NCBI RefSeq assembly: GCF_039614725.1
Contig: NZ_CP154859.1
Coordinates: 3,782,001-3,846,000 of the forward strand
Length of the DNA: 64,000 bases
Reading direction: 5' to 3'
Source of the DNA: Thauera sp. JM12B12
GTDB lineage: Bacteria > Pseudomonadota > Gammaproteobacteria > Burkholderiales > Rhodocyclaceae
Below, in pieces: positions 62,776 to 64,000 of this stretch. The notes under the pieces were generated by a model that saw nothing but the letters and a program-made list of their open reading frames with translations, searched no databases and was not told where the DNA came from. The position numbers were made by a program, and so were the translations under genes. Position 1 is the stretch's first letter, and each line of letters opens with the position of its first letter.

Positions 62776-63997
62776 GTCGAAGCATGCAGCTAAGTCGGTA
62801 GTGATGCTAACCGCCGACCGTCAGATCGACCGACGCATTCTGCTCGAGGCAGACAGTCTCGAGGCCGCAGGTTGGGTGGTTACGATCGTCGCGATGCCCC
62901 TCGATTCGGCAAGGGATGACGGGGACCGTCGGATCGTGCGACTGTCTGCCGGCAGCGCGGCAGCGCGTGAGAACCTGGTTCTACAGGCCTATCGTTGGAT
63001 CAGGGGTGCGATTCCGATGAACGGATTCGCCATGCGCACGCTGAAGCGTCTGACTTGGCGTTATCTGGTGGATCAGGAGGCGTTCTTTGTCCGACTCTTC
63101 GCGGATACGGCAGCACGCTACTCGCCTGATGTGTTTGTGGCGCATGACTTGCCAATGCTCGCCGTTGCCCGACTGCAGGCGGAACGCTGTGGGGCGAAGC
63201 TCGTCTATGACAGCCATGAACTCTACTGCGAGCAGGAGTTCTCCGAACGCGAGCGGAAGCGCTGGGCTCAGATCGAAGCAAAGCACATCCGTGCCTGTAA
63301 TGCGGTGATCACGGTCAATGCGTCGATTGCAGCGGAACTTGAAAAACGGTATGGAATAGGCCGTGTGGGCGTGATTCACAACGCGGACCGTGCATCAGCT
63401 CCGCCGGAGCCCACCAAACTCTTCCATAGGCGATTCAAGCTTCCAGAGTCAACGCGGATTCTGCTCCTCCAGGGAGGGTTGTCGGCGGGACGCAACCTGG
63501 AATCGCTCGTTGCAGCGATGGCCCATATCCGCGACGATTCGATTGCACTGATCATCCTCGGCGATGGTGCGCTCTCTAAACCACTGGCGGCGAAAGTGAA
63601 AGAGCTCGAGCTAGGCAGTCGTGTTTTCTTCCACCCTGCCGTCGCACAGGAAGAACTACCACGTTACACGGCGGCCGCAGATGCTGGCGTCATCCCCTAT
63701 CAAGCTACGTGTCTTAACAATTACCTTTGTACGCCAAACAAGCTCTTCGAGTTCATCGCCGCCGGGCTCCCGATCCTTGCCAGTGATTTGCCTGAGATAA
63801 CGAAAATGGTCAAAGGGCGCGACATTGGCCTGGTTGGCGACATGAGCGCCCCTGAAACCATAGGCCGATTAATTGAAGATTTCTTTGGTGACACGACGCG
63901 CCTCTCAACGTGGAAACGAAACGTGTCTCTTGTACGGAACGATGTTTGCTGGGAAGTCGAGGGTCAGAAGCTTGTCGCTATCTACGACGAACTTTGA
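62768..63997 (+). CDS. GT4-family glycosyltransferase
   Basis: A 409-residue GT-B enzyme similar in layout to the one at 55206-56588: VVMLTADRQIDRRILLEADS, AHDLPMLAVARLQAE, LVYDSHELYCEQEFSERER, RILLLQGGLSAGRNLESLVA and CTPNKLFEFIAAGLPILASD. It starts 8 bases inside asnB, so it is in the same operon. The gene is complete within the window; the operon may continue beyond it. Confidence 0.85.
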   Translation: MPESKHAAKSVVMLTADRQIDRRILLEADSLEAAGWVVTIVAMPLDSARDDGDRRIVRLSAGSAAARENLVLQAYRWIRGAIPMNGFAMRTLKRLTWRYLVDQEAFFVRLFADTAARYSPDVFVAHDLPMLAVARLQAERCGAKLVYDSHELYCEQEFSERERKRWAQIEAKHIRACNAVITVNASIAAELEKRYGIGRVGVIHNADRASAPPEPTKLFHRRFKLPESTRILLLQGGLSAGRNLESLVAAMAHIRDDSIALIILGDGALSKPLAAKVKELELGSRVFFHPAVAQEELPRYTAAADAGVIPYQATCLNNYLCTPNKLFEFIAAGLPILASDLPEITKMVKGRDIGLVGDMSAPETIGRLIEDFFGDTTRLSTWKRNVSLVRNDVCWEVEGQKLVAIYDEL

Positions 63998-64000
63998 TCA

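Overview
This window is a GC-rich chromosomal segment of a betaproteobacterium. Gene content and protein character (RhlE, ArgO/ArgP, aerobic-type cobalamin salvage, REP-like repeats, Rhodocyclales-style surface polysaccharide genes) suggest a Thauera/Azoarcus-like member of the Rhodocyclales. That assignment comes from recognition, not from a search. I see no rRNA, tRNA or CRISPR array.

Positions 1-25.4 kb are mostly cobalamin (B12) metabolism in three blocks. Block one (1-2.4 kb, +) is the end of cbiB, cobD and a periplasmic corrinoid-binding protein. Block two (20.6 down to 11.6 kb, -) starts with a clear cobalamin riboswitch and reads btuB-btuC-btuD-btuF-cobO, then a hipBA toxin-antitoxin pair, cobA and cbiA. 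Block three (21.1-24.5 kb, +) is cobU-cobT-cobS-cobC. Between blocks one and two lie housekeeping or unrelated genes: a Tat-exported metallo-beta-lactamase-fold protein, an M48 peptidase, rhlE, a CoA-transferase, a CBS-domain protein, psd, and the divergent argO/argP pair. An ELM1-like gene and a DinJ-YafQ toxin-antitoxin pair end this part.

Positions 26-44.7 kb are a rearranged lipopolysaccharide/O-antigen region. Glycosyltransferases, an O-antigen ligase and a heptosyltransferase-like gene are split by a three-level nest of insertion sequences (ISAs1 inside ISL3 inside IS5), each with a readable target duplication. GDP-L-fucose synthesis (gmd, fcl) fits a nearby GT10 fucosyltransferase-like gene. 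From 38.5 to 44.7 kb there is a scrap zone: a broken glycosyltransferase, a fragment of an AAA ATPase whose intact copy lies 2 kb away, a second hipBA-like module between those copies, a frameshifted wzz, an eight-codon remnant of a class II amidotransferase gene, and a RecG-like gene with a shortened N-terminal domain.

Positions 44.8-64 kb look like one long + strand polysaccharide operon in which nearly all genes overlap or abut. Its first part (wbpA/tviB-like, wbpB, an FAD oxidoreductase, wbpD, wbpE, wbpI) predicts UDP-2,3-diacetamido-2,3-dideoxy-D-mannuronate or a close relative. Its second part encodes an ABC polysaccharide exporter (Wzm and a Wzt with a long C-terminal domain), a methyltransferase with a C-terminal coiled coil that resembles a chain-terminating ruler, glycosyltransferases, an AsnB-type amidotransferase, and a 1,424-residue lipoprotein that joins two glucuronyl C5-epimerase-like domains, a discoidin-like domain and a transglutaminase-like domain. 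This multidomain lipoprotein in an exporter operon is the most novel-looking item in the window. The DNA here is visibly less GC-rich than the cobalamin half, especially 58-60.8 kb, which suggests transfer.
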